Source: Achatina immaculata
Taxonomy: Eukaryota; Mollusca; Gastropoda; Stylommatophora; Achatinidae
Reading direction: 5' to 3'
DNA: 64,000 nt
Assembly (NCBI GenBank): GCA_009760885.1
Contig: CM019693.1
Span: forward strand, 45,886,751 to 45,950,750
Both the position numbers and the translations under genes were made by a program. Below the pieces are notes generated by a model that saw only the letters and a list, made by a program, of their open reading frames with translations, was not told the DNA's origin and ran no database searches. Shown here piece after piece: positions 22,647 through 33,760 of this stretch. The first letter of the stretch is position 1; each line of letters starts with the position of its first letter.

Positions 22647-23620
22647 AAACATAATCCCCATCAACTAGTACGGCTTTACGCCAGCGTGAAACAAGTGCAG
22701 GTATTCCTAGCCCGTAGCAGATTTTCTCTTGATTATCTAGCTATTGTTTCGCTGCATGAATCACTCCTTCGTCATCTTCAAATCTTACCCCTTGAAGTGC
22801 ATATTTAATGGACCAAAAAGATGGAAATCAGAGGGTGCCAAATCGGGACTATAGGGTGGATGGGGTAGTGCAGTCCCACCCAGTTTTGTGATTGTTTTCC
22901 GAGTTGCCAGACTTGTGTGAGGGTGTGCATTGTCGTGAAGGAGAAGCAGGTTTGCTAGATTTTTGAGTGGCCGAACTCTGCGAAAACGTTGATGAGTTTT
23001 TTCAATGTCTTATGTAAGCTTGCGAATTGATTGTCTCTCCTCTTGACATAACATCCACAAGAATCACACCTTCAATGTCCCAAAAGACAGTGATCATGAC
23101 CTTTCCTGCTGAAGGAGTTGTCTTGAATTACTTCCTTCGTGCTGATTGCGGATGATGCCACTCCATTGACTGTCTTTTTGCCTCAGGTTCATAATGATGT
23201 GACCAGGTTTGGTCAGCTGTTACGATCTTAGCCACAAAAATTCTCTCCCTCAGCATTGAAACGCTCAAACAATTCAGAAGAAATTGATTTCCTTTGCAAT
23301 TGATGATCATTTGTGAGACTTCGAGGATCCCATCTTGCCCAAACCTTAGAAAATCCGAGCGCTTTTATAACTGCATTTGCACTACTGTTGCTGGATGACA
23401 CCTTTAAGGCCAGTTGTTGAGTAGTGATACGCCTATCAGTAAGAATAATGCCCTCAGCGCATTTCAACATTTCTGCCTTGGTGACTGTGGCAGAACGTCC
23501 ACACAGACAAACATAAACATAAAAAACCCGTCTCTGGCCAGTGGGATTTTCAATCAAAACCGGGTCACTGCTTTCTTTCCACTCCTTACACATCCATGCA
23601 TCTCATACTTTCTCACTCTT
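22647..23620 (-). mobile_element. Mariner-family transposon 2, decayed
   Basis: Minus-strand frames encode, from the N-terminus, GRSATVTKAEMLKCAEGII and ILTDRRITTQQLALKVS (helix-turn-helix region). These are followed by ARWDPRSLTNDHQLQRKSIS, VTADQTWSHHYEPEAKRQSM (first Asp, usual DETW), LLLHDNAHPHT (second Asp), PYSPDLAPSDFHLFGP (third Asp) and the C-terminal SRWRKAVLVDGDYV. All three catalytic Asp are visible but frameshifts break the ORF. Its C-terminal end abuts the ATTC tail of the CR1/L2-like LINE. Confidence 0.87.
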
Positions 23621-23671
23621 TAGTTCCTTGTGACTTATACTTTCATGTTCTTTCCTTCCATCTGTACAGCC

Positions 23672-23771
23672 NNNNNNNNNNNNNNNNNNNNNNNNNNNNN
23701 NNNNNNNNNNNNNNNNNNNNNNNNNNNNNNNNNNNNNNNNNNNNNNNNNNNNNNNNNNNNNNNNNNNNNNN
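23672..23771. other. Assembly gap of 100 N
   Basis: Exactly 100 N's, probably a placeholder size. The gap falls in the left arm of the foldback palindrome that follows. Confidence 0.99.
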
Positions 23772-23814
23772 AATTTAGTGACACGTGAGAGAAAGAAAAA
23801 TCACAAGGCAATTA

Positions 23815-23902
23815 CCTGGGATTCGAACACGGACTCTGGTAGGACGATCAGCCGTCTAGCCACGAGAGAACAGCGTACTATCGACTTAGCCAACTAGCAC
23901 CC
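23815..23902 (-). other. tRNA-like module in left arm
   Basis: The reverse complement carries a box-A-like TTGGCTAAGTCGATAGTACG and a box-B-like GTGTTCGAATCCCAGG, about 45 bases apart, as in tRNAs with a long variable arm. It is the inverted twin of 24350-24436. The acceptor stem does not close well, so it is not a functional tRNA gene. Confidence 0.6.
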
Positions 23903-24349
23903 CATAAAAGGTGTTTTGTTGACATAGTCTTTAGTAACTGCTCAGCAGACATGAGAGATCGTGACACCAGGAAAGAAACGAGGTCGTGACACACAGAAAT
24001 TCCGTAGCTTAGATTCATTCTCTCTAGCAGGTACCAACTAGACAGACATACCCACGGTCTCCTGCCATGTCTGGTGCAAACTTGAACAACAATAACAAAC
24101 GAACGAATACTTATTACATGAAGTTAGTTTCAGGTATAGTTTTAAGGAACAATTTTTTTATAAATAGGAAACTGCACCAGACATGGCAGGAGACCGTGTG
24201 TATGTTTGTCTAGTTGGTACCTGCTAGAGAGAATGAATCTAAGCTACGGAATTTCTGTGTGTCACGACCTCGTTTCTTTCCGGGTGTCACGATCTCTCAT
24301 GTCTGCTGAGCAGTTGCTAAAGACTATGTCAACAATACACCTTTTATGA

Positions 24350-24436
24350 GGTGCTAGTTGGCTAAGTCGATAGTACGCTGTTCTCTCGTGGCTAGACGGC
24401 TGCTCGTCCTACCGGAGTCCGTGTTCGAATCCCAGG
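24350..24436 (+). other. tRNA-like module in right arm
   Basis: Box A-like TTGGCTAAGTCGATAGTACG and box B-like GTGTTCGAATCCCAGG are present. It could act as an RNA polymerase III promoter. Its presence in both arms means two convergent promoters would read towards different ends of the same hairpin. Confidence 0.6.
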
Positions 24437-24592
24437 TAATTCTCTTGTGATTTTTCTTTCTCTCACGTCTCACTAAGGTGCTTTGTCTACGATTTTTTCG
24501 AGGTTTAATCCTACAATATTTGTTCTCTTACTTTACAGTACCAAAACCTCGTAGTTTCCTATTTATAAAAAATTGTTCCTTAAATTTATTCT

Positions 24593-25276
24593 AGTGTATT
24601 TATTTGACTACACTTCTCAAAAGTTCTTACAACTCTAAATGAAGGCAGGTTTATTTGCTTGAGTAAAAACATCTCTCTCATACTCATTAAAACAACTCTA
24701 AGTGAAAGTTAGTGTATCTTTATTTGAGTATAAAGTTCTCTCAAAGGTTCCTTATAATAACTCTAAGTGAAGTTTTGTGTAACTTTATTTGATTATAAAC
24801 TTCTCTCAAAAGTTCTTACAACAACTTAAGTGAAGGTTAGTGTATCTTTATTTGAGTATAAACTTCTCTCAAACGTTCCTTAAAACAACTCCAATCGAAG
24901 GCTGGTGTATTTATTTGAGTAAAAACGTCTCTCTCATACTCATTAAAACAACTCTAAGCGAAGGCTAGTGTATCTTTATTTGGGTATAAACTTCTCTCAA
25001 AAGTTCCTTAAAACAACTATAAGCGAAGGCTGGTGAATTTATTTTACTTTAAGCGCCTCTCTCGCACTCCTTACAACAACTCTAAGTGATGGCTAGTGTA
25101 TTTCTTTTAGTATAAACCTCTCTCTCACATTAATGAGAAGGGTAAAGGCTTGTGTGTATTAATTTGAGTACAAATCTCTGAAAAGTTGCTTACAACAACT
25201 CTAAGTGAAAGCAAGTGTGATTTTATTTGAGTATAAACTTCTCTCAACAGTTTCTTACATTAACTCTAAGTGAAAG
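24593..25276. repeat. 63-bp satellite, locus 1
   Basis: About 11 degenerate units built on CAACTCTAAGTGAAGGCTAG, TTTATTTGAGTATAAACTTC and TCTCAAAAGTTCCTTA. The same family forms the 57.4-62.8 kb array. Confidence 0.93.
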
Positions 25277-26035
25277 CTAATGTGTATTTGGAACATTGGA
25301 AGACCTCTGCAGTTCCTCTGTTGTTATTGCCCTTAAACTCGATGTTATGTCCCTTTGGATATCATCAGCATTGTCAAATAAGCGTCCTTTCAATGGTAAC
25401 TTTAATTTTGGGAATAGAAAATATTCGCAGGGAGACAAATCTGGGGAATAGGGTGGGTGGTTGAGAACACACACTTGTTTTTGGTCCAAAAACTCCTGTA
25501 CAACTACTGCCCGGTGAGCCGGTGCATTACCACGAAGAAGAAAAACACTGCCAGGTTGTGAATACTTTGGTCGGACTCGGAGAATCCTTTTCAACAGGCG
25601 TTTCAAAAAACGTAAATAAACTTTAGCAGTTACAGTCTGTCCCTCTGGAATAAATTCTTTGTGAATAACTCCTCTGCTGTCGTAGAAACACACCAACATT
25701 GTCTTCACTTTCGACACTTGAAGACGAAATTTGTTTGCCTTTTGGTGATGATGATGACTTCCACTGATCACTTTGGCGTTTAGCTGTTTGATCATAGCAG
25801 AAAATCCATGTTTCATCCTCTGCAACAATCAAATTTAAGAAATGTTTATTTCTGCCACACGTTTTTGATGATGTCTTTATCGTACTTATCACGCTGATGT
25901 TTTTGGTCATCACACAATGCTAGTGATACAAACAGGTAAGTAACTCCTTTTCGTGCCCAAATCCTCCACTAAAAGTTTACAAATGGTCTCTCAGTTAACA
26001 CCAAATTCATCAGCCATCATTACTGTCCCACGTCT
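25277..26035 (-). mobile_element. Mariner-family transposon 3, C-terminal and middle part
   Basis: Minus-strand frames include VAEDETWIFCYDQTAKRQS (first Asp intact). In a shifted frame they continue VISGSHHHHQKANKF, QTVTAKVYLRFLKRLLKRI, LLRGNAPAHRA and PPYSPDLSPCEYFLFPKLK. The second catalytic Asp is replaced by Gly (RGNAPAH, usual DNAPAH) and the third by Glu (PCEYF, usual PCDYF), so catalysis is lost even apart from the frameshift. It is the same family as the 62.8-63.4 kb fragment. The N-terminal part is missing; its place is taken by a minisatellite. Confidence 0.88.
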
Positions 26036-27225
26036 AAGAGGGAATGTATTACTGTCACCCGTCTAAGAAGAAAGGTATTACTGCCCTCGTCTAAGAAAGG
26101 AGGTATTAATGTCCCCCATCATAATAAGGAGGGTATTAATGCACCATCTAAGAAGCGATGTATTACTGTCCTCAACTAAGAAAGAAGATATTACTTTCCC
26201 TGTCTAAGAAGGAAGGTATTATTGTCCCTGTCTAAGAAGGAAGGTATTATTGTCCCTGTCTAAGAAGGAAGGTATTATTGTCCCCGTCTAAGATTGAATG
26301 TATTAATGTCTCCCTCTAGGAAGGAAAGTATTACTGTCTCCGTCTAAGAAGGACAGCATTACTGACCCCCGTCTAAGAAGGGATGTATTACTATCCCCGT
26401 CTAAGAAGGAAGGTATTACTGTCCCCGTATTAGAAAGAAAGTATCACTGTCCTCCGTCTAAGAAGGAAGGTATCACTGTCCCCCGTCTAAGCAGAAAGGT
26501 ATCACTGTTCCCCCGTCTAAGAAGGAAGATATAATTGTCCCAGTCTAAAAAAGGAAATTATTACTGTCTCCGCCTAAGAAGGAAGTTATCATTGCACTCG
26601 TCAAAAAAAGGAAGGTATTACTGCATTCGTCTAAGAAAGACGGTATTACCGTCCCGTCTAAGAAGGAATATATTACTATAGCATCCTAAGAAGAAAAGTA
26701 TTGCTGCCCCATATAAGAAGGAAGGTACTACTGTCATGTCTAGAAATGAAGGTATTACTGTCCTCCGTCAAGAAGGAAGGTATTACTGTCCCCGCCTAGG
26801 AAGGAAGACATTACTGCCCTCTGTCTAAAAAGGACGACATTACTGTCCCCGTCTAAGAAGGAAGGTATTACTGTCGCCCGTTTAAAAGGATGGTATTAGT
26901 GTCCGGTGTCTAAGAAGGAATATATTACTGTCCCCGTCTAAGAAGGAAGGTATTACTGTCCCCCGTCTAAGAAGGAAGATATTACTTTCCCCCGTCTAAG
27001 AAGGAAGGTATTACTGTTCCCACCTAAGAAGGAAGATATTACTTTCCCCCGTCTAAGAAGGAAGGTATTACTGTTCCCACCTAAGAAGGAAGGTATTACT
27101 GTCCTCGTCTAAGAAGGAAGGTTTTACTTTTCCCCGTCTAAAAGGATAGTATTAGTGTCCCACGTCTAAGAAGGAATGTATTACTGTCCCAGTCTAAGAA
27201 GGAAGGTATTACTGTCCCCATCAAC
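26015..27225. repeat. 28-bp minisatellite
   Basis: About 43 units of the type GGTATTACTGTCCCCGTCTA + AGAAGGAA, varying from 26 to 31 bp. The array starts inside mariner sequence (CATCATTACTGTCCCACG at 26015). Confidence 0.95.
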
Positions 27226-28185
27226 TGCTTCATTTTCCCTCAACGCTCCCTCCCTGCTGACCCTTTTTCTTTCGCCTCCCCCCCCCCCAAATCGGGGCGT
27301 TATAGCCAACTTTGAGAAATGCTGATCATATATAAAAGCGAACGAAAAATGTGAATAGGGTACCCACGTTCTTACATGTATCACTCATTCACAATTGTTT
27401 GTACTGATACCCATGTTCATACATGTGTGACACATTCACAATTGTTTGCAGCGATAAGTAGGTTATTGTGAAGTCGGCTTATCAAAAAATAATTGTTGCA
27501 AGTAAAGCATCAGTAATAGGTTGTTACAAGGATATAACAGAGTGCTGAAATAATAAATTACATCAAGTGATACATCACTAACAAATTACTACATGTCGCA
27601 GAATATTACAAGATATGTGCCAGAACATAAGTGATACATCACTAACAAATTACTACATGTAGCAAAATATTACAAGATATGTGCCAGAACATACAATAAT
27701 TTCAGTAAGTGTTGCCAAATTTAATCATTTTACAAGCCGCCATGGAAAAATACTTATCAATGTAAAATGTATAACTTACTTCACAAAAACTTGTAGTGGA
27801 TACAAAAATGGTGATGGATTTACATGTGATGATTTCATGGATTTGCATATGAATATTTCATGGATTAACTAACAAATAAGTAAATTATTAGATGAGGCAT
27901 AATCAGCCTGACGTGCAACATAATGTCTGCTGCAAACTCTGCCATCTTTCAAGAGTCCACTACTAGGCCAGCAGATTTGTCATCTCAAGCCGTACTCAGA
28001 CGGAAACCACTCATATAATTTGACAGTTTTGATTGACAGGTGACGTGCCTTGTTCTGTCTGTGGCTGGGACGGGCATAGCAGAACTTGGACAAGTCTCTC
28101 TGTCTCACAGACCATGAAAAATGGTCTCCGTCTTGATGTATGTTCCTAGAAGAAGAAAATTATAAATACTGAAGACTTTGAAGTA
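27226..28185. other. Intergenic, with a 62-bp direct repeat and short homopolymer
   Basis: A C-run occurs at about 27280-27289. Two copies of a roughly 62-bp unit (GTGATACATCACTAACAAAT ... ATTACAAGATATGTGCCAGA) lie at about 27568-27692, and a shorter pair (CCCACGTTCTTACATGT/CCCATGTTCATACATGT) at 27360-27430. No coding exon is supported, including on the minus strand where further chitin-binding exons might be expected. Confidence 0.45.
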
Positions 28186-28189
28186 CAGT

Positions 28190-28480
28190 TGTTGATGAGA
28201 TTGACATGTTGCTGACACTCCTGGCACATGACTGATAAGGACATAGACACGTGACTGACAAGGGCATTGACATACTTTTTATAAGAACATTGACAAATCG
28301 CTAACAAAGATATTGACACATGGCTGACAGCTGTTGAGGGGACTGGCACATGGTCTTTGAAGTCACTGACATATGACTGTTCTGGGCACTAACATATGAC
28401 TGTTGAAGGCACTAACATATGACTGTTGAGGGTACTAACATATGACTGTTGAATACATTGACAGATGACTTTGGAAAATT
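28190..28480. repeat. Degenerate minisatellite, about 23-bp unit
   Basis: The right half contains clean units GCACTAACATATGACTGTTG; the left half has looser CATTGACA/CATGACTGA-type copies. Confidence 0.75.
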
Positions 28481-28484
28481 CGGA

Positions 28485-28553
28485 TTAGCTCCCTTTATTT
28501 ATCTTTACCCTTGAAAAATAAAGATTTTATTCATTCATTCATTCATTCATACA
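28485..28553 (+). mobile_element. 3' tail of CR1/L2-like LINE, severely truncated
   Basis: CCTTGAAAAATAAAGATTTT followed by four to five ATTC units, the same 3' end as the LINE ending at 22646. Confidence 0.75.
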
Positions 28554-29625
28554 TTCTCTCAGTCGTACACAATTTAGTGAATTGACAGCCACAGGCCGCA
28601 ACCTTTTACTGTCACAGGAGCGCACAAATCTCAGCCTCTATGTCCTAGTTTTGTACCATTGTTTTATATATATATACATATATATATACATATATATATA
28701 CATATATATATATACATATACATACATACATACATACATACATACTTGCTGAGTATCTGACGTTGTCTGGGTATTTATTTATCCCAATCCGAAAGTTCTT
28801 TTCATTTCCACAACCGTATAGACGAATCTACAAAGTTCTATTGATTTCCACAACCTTCTAGGAGAAAATACAGATTCTAGACTTTTCTACAGATTTCTAT
28901 TCGTTCTATTCGACTAAACTTGGACTTAACTGTCATCTGACATCAATCAGCTTAGCAACCCCGAACACTTTGGATTCGACACTAATCTCGGTCAATTTTG
29001 ACATTTTATTTCTCCCCCCCCCCCTCACCCTCAGGCCCCCCCCCCCCCCCCCCATATGCCGATGGGGGCTGAACTTGGACTTAAATGGAATCGGGTGTGT
29101 CACTATTCATCTCAGCGACCCAAAAACTATGAATTCGACAATAATATCGTAACCACCGCTACCCCCCATCCCCAATGTAGTTGGTGGCTGATCATCCATT
29201 GTATAGGTTTTCTCTGTTATGAAATAAACTCTCTGACCATTTTTAATGGACGCCGAGATGAACAACAGTAGGGTGTCTTTAGTGAATCAGAAATCTGCTC
29301 CGTGTATCATGTTTCTCGTTACCAATGCCAAATGTTCCGCATCTCAGCAGATATATCGTCATCGATTTGCGTGGGCTGACCTTTATCCGTCACGACCGAA
29401 TATCCAAAGCAGGCATAAATATAACGGGAGTTAATTCCCGTCGTTGAGTGGGGCGTTGTTTGCATTGATGGAACCCCCTCACCCTGTGTCGTGGAGACTA
29501 TCTACCCCCCCCCCCCCCCAATGCATTTTCCAGATTGTAAATTATAGGTGTGGCAAATTTGGTTGAAATTGCTCCAGGCGTTCCAGCGTGATGCTCTAAT
29601 ATATATACATACATGCATACACACG

Positions 29626-29658
<33 letters not shown>

Positions 29659-30219
29659 CTTATCTCACAGTAGCATACAAAAACTTATTGTTACTTATCT
29701 CACGGTAGAATACAACAAAACTTGAAATCCGAAGTCCCTGTTATTGATCTATACCTCCACATGTTCAAATCTCACTCCGTTATAGATCTATACCTCCACA
29801 TATTGAAATCTTAGGCCCCTGTTACATAGGTCTATATGCCTCCACATACTTACATAAATGCCGTCTTCACGCCCAACACAAGATGGCAGCCTACTTCTGC
29901 ATCCTTCACAGTGCGATGTGCCACAAAGGTTTTTTAGATAGGCGCCTGGCAAAGAGAGAGGAGAGAGAGAGATATGAACTATGACAGAAATAATAAATTT
30001 TCAAAGTGAACATGTATTTATACTTAGACAAACATTTCAGGTCAAGTTAGGAAGACAAATTATCTTACAATAGTTCGAAGAGTAAAATATAGAGATACAT
30101 GTTATGTTACAACAGTATGATGACCCATGATCCCAGTACACACAGCATAAACAAAAGTTACATTTAGATTGTTTCTGTGTAAAGTTTAGTGAGATGATTT
30201 ACATTAACCTGTACACTTT
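28554..30219. repeat. Microsatellites, C-runs and degenerate repeats, no gene
   Basis: A TA/CATA microsatellite covers about 28660-28745. C-runs occur at about 29012, 29036-29053 and 29503-29519. A degenerate duplicated block (28910-29020 and 29065-29165) shares CTTGGACTTAA and ATTCGACA. At 29548-29590 lies GTGGCAAATTTGGTTGAAAT followed by TGCTCCAGGCGTTCCAGCG, a module I associate with dispersed repeats in many invertebrates. AT microsatellites follow at 29624-29657, then a GATCTATACCTCCACAT repeat (three copies, 29735-29845). Confidence 0.6.
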
Positions 30220-30830
30220 TTTAATCAGGTGATAAACTTTTATACTTCTTGGAACAAGTTATGTATGTGTACACTCCGGCACCAGCTGATAAATTTGTAT
30301 ACATCAGTTTATTAACATTGTACACTCCGGCATCAGCTGATAAATTTGTATACATCAGTTTATTGATGTTGTACACCCTTGAGGTCATTTCATAAACAAG
30401 TACACTCCTGAGATCATAGTATAAGTGTGTACACACCGGCATCACAGTATAACTGTGTACACACAGGCACCAGAGTATAAATACGTACATTCCTGCATCA
30501 GAGTATAAATGTGTACACCGGCATCGGAGTATAAACGTGTGCACACAGGGATCAGAGTATAACTCCGTGCGCACCGGGATCATAGTATAAATGTGTACAC
30601 ACCACCATAAGAGTATAAATGTGTACACGTTGGCATCAGAGTTTAATTCTGTGCGCATCGGGATCATAGTATAAATGTGTACTCATCGCTATCATAGTAT
30701 AAATGTGTACACAAAGCCATCATAGTATAAATGTGTACACACCGGCATCAGAGTATAAATGTGTATACACTTACATCAGAGTATAAAGGTGACAACTCTT
30801 GACACTCATTTATAAAAGATCCACTTATAA
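30220..30830. repeat. 28-bp minisatellite
   Basis: About 20 degenerate units of GCATCAGAGTATAAATGTGT + ACACACCG. Confidence 0.9.
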
Positions 30831-31614
30831 ACTGTACACTCCAGTCACCAATTTATAGAAGCATATAGCCTTGAGATCACCTTGGAAATGCATGGACGTT
30901 TAGATCACTGGCTGAGAACGCTAGAAGGCAGGGACAAATATACTTACACACGCATACATGCACACACGCGCACACTCACACAAACACGCTCATGCGCACA
31001 CATACCACACTCACACACACGCACAGAGTTTACAAGATTACAGATCTTAGCAAGTCAGCGGTGAATGTAGTCCAGGCATTTTTATGACAATAGTGATTTT
31101 TTCCAGATTATATAATGACTTTCCTCTATTACACGTTTTCCAGAATATATAATGACTAATTCTCACTGTTTATTGCATATATTTGTATCTTGTTATTGTT
31201 GTTGTTGTTATTGTTGTTGTTGTTCTTCTTCTTTCTTCTTCTTCCTCTTCTTTTCTTCTTCTTCTTCTTCTTCTTTCTTCTTCTTCTCCTTCTTTCTCCT
31301 TCTTCTTCGACTTCTTCTTCCTTCTTCTTCTTCCTCTTCTTTTTTATTCTTCTTTTATCTTTTTCTTCTTCTTCGTCGTCTTCTTTTCTTCCTCTTCTTC
31401 TTCTTCTTCCAGTTTCAGACGTCTACTTGTATTTTTTTAAGTAGCTGGAAGTCTTGTGTAGGTCACGGACCTCTCTATACAGTGTGTTTTGGACTGCTGT
31501 GATAGTTGGCCATACTCGTCTTCTCTTTTGTTCACATACTGGGCGTTCCTACATTATGCGCTGTTTAAACCTCAAGTATAAATATAAATGTATAAATTAG
31601 CTCTTTAAACTTAC
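30831..31614. repeat. CA-rich tract and polypyrimidine (CTT)n tract
   Basis: A (CACA)-rich stretch lies at 30946-31025 and an uneven (TTC/CTT)n tract at about 31195-31425. Long Phe/Ser/Leu-only frames through the latter are artefacts. On the minus strand this segment would be the intron downstream of the 31615-31854 exon. Confidence 0.8.
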
Positions 31615-31854
31615 ATGGATCTTTGGCAGGGATTCTCAGTGGTCCACAAAAAGCTATTTTGAAGGACCTACAAACTTTATCAACGACGTCAAACACTTCA
31701 GGATACCGGCACTCGTCTTCATACTGCTTGAGATAGCTGTACCTGTATGGGGGTTCTGTATTTGAGCAGTTGTAGAACCTCTGACACTCTGTTGGGTGAG
31801 GGATTAGAAGAGCGGCGCCCTGCTGTTTATTACATTCTCGTTCTGCGTTCTTCC
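31615..31854 (-). CDS. Chitin-binding type 2 (peritrophin-A) domain exon
   Basis: On the minus strand TTTTACTACAG/GGAAGAACGC is the acceptor and GATCCAT/GTAAGTTT the donor. The exon is 240 bp and both borders are phase 1, the symmetric class typical of shuffled extracellular modules. It encodes a six-cysteine ChtBD2: EREC, HPTECQRFYNCSN, YEDEC, DKVC and IAFC, with the aromatic pair near Cys2-Cys3 seen in chitin-binding domains. A chitin/peritrophic-matrix or shell/cuticle role is inferred from the family. The phase matches the donor of the signal-peptide exon at 46081, so both probably belong to one gene. Stop codon and later exons were not found. Confidence 0.85.
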
Positions 31855-33760
31855 CTGTAGTAAAACATACAACGAGTTTATGCGTTCTTCCCTGTAGTAA
31901 AACATACGAGTTTATGCATTTTCCCCTGTAGTAAAACATACAACGAGTTTATGTGTTCTTCCCTGTAGTAAAACATACAACGAGTTTATGCGTTCTTCCC
32001 TGTAGTAAAACATACAACGAGTTTATGCGTTATTCCCTGTAGTAAAACATACAACGAGTTTATGCGTTATTCCCAGTAGTAAAACATACAACGGGTTTAT
32101 GCGTTCTTCCCTGTAGTAAAACATACGAGTTTATGCATTATCCCCTGTAGTAAAACATACAACGAGTTTATGCATTATCCCCTGTAGTAAAACATACAAC
32201 GAGTTTATGCGTTATTCCCAGTAGTAAAACATACAACGGGTTTATGCGTTCTTCCCTGTAGTAAAACATACGAGTTTATGCATTATCCCCTGTAGTAAAA
32301 CATACAACGAGTTTATGCGTTCTTCCCTGTAGTAAAACATACGAGTTTATGCATTATCCCCTGTAGTAAAACATACAACGGGTTTATGCGTTCTTCCCTG
32401 TAGTAAAACATACGAGTTTATGCATTATCCCCTGTAGTAAAACATACAACGAGTTTATGCGTTATTCCCAGTAGTAAAACATACAACGGGTTTATGCGTT
32501 CTTCCCTGTAGTAAAATACGAGTTTATGCATTATCCCCTGTAGTAAAACATACAACGGGTTTATGCGTTCTTCCCTGTAGTAAAACATACGAGTTTATGC
32601 ATTATCCCCTGTAGTAAAACATACAACGAGTTTATGCGTTATTCCCAGTAGTAAAACATACAACGGGTTTATGCGTTCTTCCCTGTAGTAAAACATACGA
32701 GTTTATGCATTATCCCCTGTAGTAAAACATACAACGAGTTTATGCATTATCCCCTGTAGTAAAACATACAACGGGTTTATGCGTTCTTCCCTGTAGTAAA
32801 ATACGAGTTTATGCATTTTCCCCTGTAGTAAAACATACAACGAGTTTATGTGTTCTTCCCTGTAGTAAAATACAACGAGTTTATGCGTTCTTCCCTGTAG
32901 TAAAACATACAACGAGTTTATGCGTTATTCCCTGTAGTAAAACATACAACGAGTTTATGCGTTATTCCCAGTAGTAAAACATACAACGGGTTTATGCGTT
33001 ATTCCCAGTAGTAAAACATACAGCGAGTTTATGCATTATCCCCTGTAGTAAAACATACAACGAGTTTATGCATTATCCCCTGTAGTAAAACATACAACGA
33101 GTTTATGCGTTATTCCCAGTAGTAAAACATACAACGGGTTTATGCGTTCTTCCCTGTAGTAAAACATACGAGTTTATGCATTATCCCCTGTAGTAAAACA
33201 TACAACGAGTTTATGCGTTCTTCCCTGTAGTAAAACATACGAGTTTATGCATTATCCCCTGTAGTAAAACATACAACGGGTTTATGCGTTCTTCCCTGTA
33301 GTAAAACATACGAGTTTATGCATTATCCCCTGTAGTAAAACATACAACGAGTTTATGCGTTATTCCCAGTAGTAAAACATACAACGGGTTTATGCGTTCT
33401 TCCCTGTAGTAAAACATACGAGTTTATGCATTATCCCCTGTAGTAAAACATACAACGAGTTTATGCATTATCCCCTGTAGTAAAACATACAACGGGTTTA
33501 TGCGTTCTTCCCTGTAGTAAAACATACGAGTTTATGCATTATCCCCTGTAGTAAAACATACAACGAGTTTATGCGTTATTCCCAGTAGTAAAACATACAG
33601 CGAGGTTATGCATTATCCCCTGTAGTAAAACATATAACGAGTTTAAGCGTTCTCCCCTGTAGTAAAACATATACAGAGTTTATGCGTTATTCGATATAGT
33701 AAAACATATGACTAGTTTAAGCGTTATTCCATATAGTAAAAACATACAACGAGTTTATGC
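31855..33760. repeat. 37-bp minisatellite amplifying a splice-acceptor junction
   Basis: About 50 units of CGTTCTTCCCTGTAGTAAAA + CATACAACGAGTTTATG, some lacking 3 bp (ACATACGAG). The first unit overlaps the acceptor and first 11 bases of the 31615-31854 exon. Read on the gene strand, units reproduce TTTTACTACAG/GGAAGAACGC. Three variants alternate: CTTCCCTGTAG (exact junction), TTATCCCCTGTAG, and TTATTCCCAGTAG, which destroys the AG. Confidence 0.95.

Larger units (their letters stand above)
23772..24592. mobile_element. Foldback (long inverted-repeat) element with tRNA-like arms, copy 1
   Basis: About 312 bp at 23772-24083 are the near-perfect reverse complement of 24169-24480, around an 85-nt loop. 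The right arm continues to 24592, ending GTAGTTTCCTATTTATAAA and AATTGTTCC; the mirror of that end is lost in the gap. The terminal motif GGAACAATTTTTTTATAAAT also occurs at the loop/right-arm border (24149-24168). A second, internally deleted copy at 53922-54491 has a target-site duplication, so the unit is mobile. It has no protein-coding capacity and is presumably mobilised in trans. Confidence 0.85.

Noticed and set aside
24350..24436. A functional tRNA gene
   Set aside because: Box A and B are present but acceptor and anticodon stems do not pair properly, and the sequence sits in a repeated foldback element.
27880..28140. A further chitin-binding exon on the minus strand
   Set aside because: Cysteines are present, but all three frames are broken and the six-cysteine spacing is not met.
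31152..31502. Serine/phenylalanine/leucine-rich ORFs
   Set aside because: They are translations of an uneven CTT/TTC polypyrimidine tract, open in all three frames.
31855..33760. CRISPR-like appearance of regularly spaced repeats
   Set aside because: The 37-bp units are contiguous with no unique spacers, and the context is an animal genome. The same holds for the other arrays.
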